Assembly: GCA_036499445.1 (NCBI GenBank)
Contig: DASYDU010000115.1
Span: forward strand, 1-33,486
Direction: 5' to 3'
DNA from: DASYDU01 sp036499445
Lineage (GTDB): Bacteria > Planctomycetota > Planctomycetia > Pirellulales > Lacipirellulaceae
Length of the DNA stretch: 33,486 bases
The position numbers and the translations under genes were made by a program. Of this stretch, positions 31,740 through 33,486 are shown piece after piece. Under the pieces are notes generated by a model that was given only the letters and a program-made list of their open reading frames with translations, was not told the origin of the DNA and made no database searches. Position 1 is the first letter of the stretch. Every line of letters starts with the position of its first letter.

Positions 31740-32705
31740 ATGAACGAATTCCGCTTCGCTGAAAACATGTCCAATCCATGTGTGGGAGGCGTCTCCGACG
31801 CCGATTTCGCGCCGCAATTCAGACGTGACTGTCGCGTTCTGGGCCGCCAAGCCTTTACCCTCGTTGAGCTTCTCGTGGTGATCGCCATCATCGGCATCCT
31901 GGTCTCACTATTGCTGCCCGCCATCCAAGCCGCCCGCGAAGCGGCCCGGCGCACCCAATGCGTGAACAACGTCACAGAGATCGGCCTGGCCGTTCACAAT
32001 TATGAATTCCAGTTCGAGGCGCTGCCGCCCGGAGTCACCGACGACAAAGGTCCAATTCGCAGCGAACCGATTGGCAAGCACGTCAGTTGGATCGTGAAAA
32101 TCTTGCCCTACATGGAAGAGCTTCCGTTGTCTCGTCGGTTCGACCAAGCGGCCGGTGCATATGCCGCCGCAAATGCTCCGGTGCGGGCCGCCCAAATTAT
32201 GCCGCTCGAGTGCCCCTCCGAGCCACGCGAGTTTCTAAACGAAGTCAGCGCTGGCGCGACGGTCGCCGAATCCAGTTACGCCGGCTGCCACCACGACGTC
32301 GAGGCCCCGATCGATGCCGACAATCACGGGTTGCTATACCTCAATAGCCAGGTCCGCTTCGCCGACATTTTCGACGGCAGCAGCAAGACAATCTTGTTGG
32401 GAGAGATTCTCCTTAACAAGGACGGGCTGGGTTGGGTCTCGGGCACTCGCGCCACTCTCCGAAGCACCAGCACCATCAACAATCCACGCCCATCCTTTAC
32501 GCTGCCCGCGCAATCAGGTCAGGGCGACGGAGCCGCCGACAAACAAGGACCGCTCTTCGTCGGCGGTTTCGGCAGCTTTCATCCTGGCAGCGCAAACTTT
32601 GGCTTCGCCGACGGATCCACCCACACGATCGCCCAAAGCATCGATCCCGCCGTCTTCCGCCTCCTCGGCAACCGCGCCGACGGCGAGATTGTCCCGGCGT
32701 ATTAA
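31740..32705 (+). CDS. DUF1559 family pseudopilin-like protein, second; probable major pilin of the locus
   Basis: A 321-residue DUF1559 protein. The prepilin motif QA|FTLVELLVVIAIIGIL has cleavage expected after Ala38 and Glu at +5; PAIQAAREAARRTQCVNNV follows. The C-terminal H-x9-DG motif is complete (His of FHPGS to DG of FADGS). Residues 39-75 are nearly identical to the first DUF1559 protein, while the C-terminal domains are diverged. ATG 31740 has AGGAG at 31728-31732; the frame is open back to 31428 inside the GspK-like gene, but the prepilin signal rules that out. Being the last gene of the pseudopilin unit, and the only one with a full-length FTLVE helix, it is the likely main fibre subunit (inference). 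Confidence 0.9.
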   Translation: MNEFRFAENMSNPCVGGVSDADFAPQFRRDCRVLGRQAFTLVELLVVIAIIGILVSLLLPAIQAAREAARRTQCVNNVTEIGLAVHNYEFQFEALPPGVTDDKGPIRSEPIGKHVSWIVKILPYMEELPLSRRFDQAAGAYAAANAPVRAAQIMPLECPSEPREFLNEVSAGATVAESSYAGCHHDVEAPIDADNHGLLYLNSQVRFADIFDGSSKTILLGEILLNKDGLGWVSGTRATLRSTSTINNPRPSFTLPAQSGQGDGAADKQGPLFVGGFGSFHPGSANFGFADGSTHTIAQSIDPAVFRLLGNRADGEIVPAY

Positions 32706-32836
32706 CCCACCGCCTCCCCAATAGCCCGCGATGCCACCGTCTGCCCACTGGCCCGCCGGCCCGTGACGAGCCAACTAGATGCGCAGAAACTGAAATCGGA
32801 ACAGAGCGGTAATCAGAAGCCTTACTTTGATCATCA

Positions 32837-33367
32837 TTAGTTCGATGCGTCAGGTCGTGTTATTGAAAACACGCATACTTCCTTCGCCCAAAGGTTTTCT
32901 TCCGGCAATAATATCTTTTCCAGCGTCATTCCAACCCGCTCCGCAACGCGCTTCGAGCGCTCATTGCCTGGATTAATAAACGAGACCAGCTTCTCGCAAC
33001 CGAGCTGACGAAAACCATAGTCCCGACATGCAGCCGCGGCTTCGGTTGCGTAGCCGTTGCCCCAATGCGAGCGACAAAAGAGATAGCCAACCTCGATTTC
33101 GTCGAGCCCGCGAATGTTTTGTGGTATCAAACCACATTGCCCGAGGAACTCGCCGGTTCGGCTGAGCATCACCGCCCACAGGCCGTGTCCCCTGCGTTCA
33201 TAATTTCGCAGGCTCCAATCGATCCACTCCTGCGTCGCCGCGACGTCTTTCGTCGATGGATAGTGCTCCATCGCGATCGGATCAGAAAAAATCAACTGCA
33301 AATTGTCAACGTCCGAGTCCGACAATTCTCGGAAAGTCAATCGATCGGTAGCAGCAGGGCAGGGCAT
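32837..33367 (-). CDS. GNAT family N-acetyltransferase (RimJ/RimL-like)
   Basis: A 176-residue acetyltransferase that would move an acetyl group from acetyl-CoA to an amine. The start (TDRLTFRELSDSDVDNL) is typical of the Acetyltransf_3 group. The acetyl-CoA binding motif is SHWGNGYATEAAAACRDYGF, preceded by EIEVGYLF, and the last part has FINPGNERSKRVAERVGM, the usual NxxSxxVxExxGM pattern. The substrate is not predictable; the group includes ribosomal-protein and small-molecule acetylases. ATG 33367 has no strong ribosome site. It is convergent with the pilus locus, with 131 bases between in which no clear terminator was found. Confidence 0.88.
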   Translation of the reverse strand: MPCPAATDRLTFRELSDSDVDNLQLIFSDPIAMEHYPSTKDVAATQEWIDWSLRNYERRGHGLWAVMLSRTGEFLGQCGLIPQNIRGLDEIEVGYLFCRSHWGNGYATEAAAACRDYGFRQLGCEKLVSFINPGNERSKRVAERVGMTLEKILLPEENLWAKEVCVFSITRPDASN

Positions 33368-33431
33368 GGATTGATAAGCCTATTAATACGACATCCGAAA
33401 CCCACCAAGAAAACCGGTTCCAGCTTCGCGA

Positions 33432-33486
33432 TTACACATACCACTCCACAATTCGTCGGCTCTTCGCATCCACGTCGCGCAGATCG
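33432..33486 (-). CDS. Possible 3' end of a gene running off the window
   Basis: On the minus strand an open frame enters from the window edge and ends DVDAKSRRIVEWYV with TAA at 33432-33434. Codon choice looks coding, but only 17 residues are visible, and no family can be named. It would lie 64 bases upstream of the acetyltransferase on the same strand. Confidence 0.35.
   Translation of the reverse strand, partial: DLRDVDAKSRRIVEWYV

Overview
The window reads as chromosomal DNA from a planctomycete, most likely Pirellulales-like. The basis is the combination of two DUF1559 proteins (prepilin-type N-terminus plus H-x9-DG C-terminal motif), three PEP-CTERM proteins, planctomycete-style dockerin/EF-hand pairs, a giant beta-helix protein with an N-terminal LEPLEDRRLL (LEPR-xLL-like) motif, a GYF_2-type domain, and one copy of a repeat that I recognise as dispersed in planctomycete genomes. 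Most genes are GC-rich. No rRNA, tRNA, CRISPR array, transposase or integrase was seen.

Layout. (1) 329-4159, plus: a tightly overlapping ABC-2 exporter operon, ATPase-permease-ATPase-permease. (2) 4137-7934: three exported PEP-CTERM proteins (a propeller-like protein with a dockerin pair, a lamin-tail-like protein, and a lamin-tail-like protein with a dockerin pair), followed at 7957-8982 by a DUF1559 pseudopilin-like protein. (3) 9047-11347, plus: a class A acid phosphatase of the PAP2 superfamily and a GH28-type pectinase-like protein with its own promoter. (4) 11385-18395, minus: a 2336-residue surface protein of three tandem beta-helix modules plus a dockerin-type pair. (5) 18925-32705: a type II secretion / type IV pilus-like locus. 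It holds a GYF-GspE fusion ATPase, three GspF-type membrane proteins, GspI-, GspJ- and GspK-like pseudopilins, a second DUF1559 protein and one unrecognised membrane-anchored protein. (6) Between the ATPase and the remaining pilus-type genes, on the minus strand, lies a vWA-PP2C-kinase triad of the TerY/YegL-YegK-YegI type (20444-23978). Divergent from it are an ECF sigma factor and a small membrane protein. (7) 32837-33367, minus: a GNAT acetyltransferase, then the possible 3' end of another gene running off the window.

Most interesting region: 18925-32705. It combines a pseudopilus machine that departs from the usual gene set (three GspF proteins instead of one, an ATPase with a fused GYF domain, DUF1559 as likely major pilin, Ala instead of Gly before the prepilin cleavage site) with an embedded Ser/Thr phosphorylation module and a sigma/membrane-protein pair. 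The sigma gene has a promoter followed by a terminator-shaped hairpin in its leader, which suggests attenuation or a short RNA. A functional link between the phosphorylation module and the secretion machine is my inference from position. Secretin, GspC/L/M and prepilin peptidase are not in the window.
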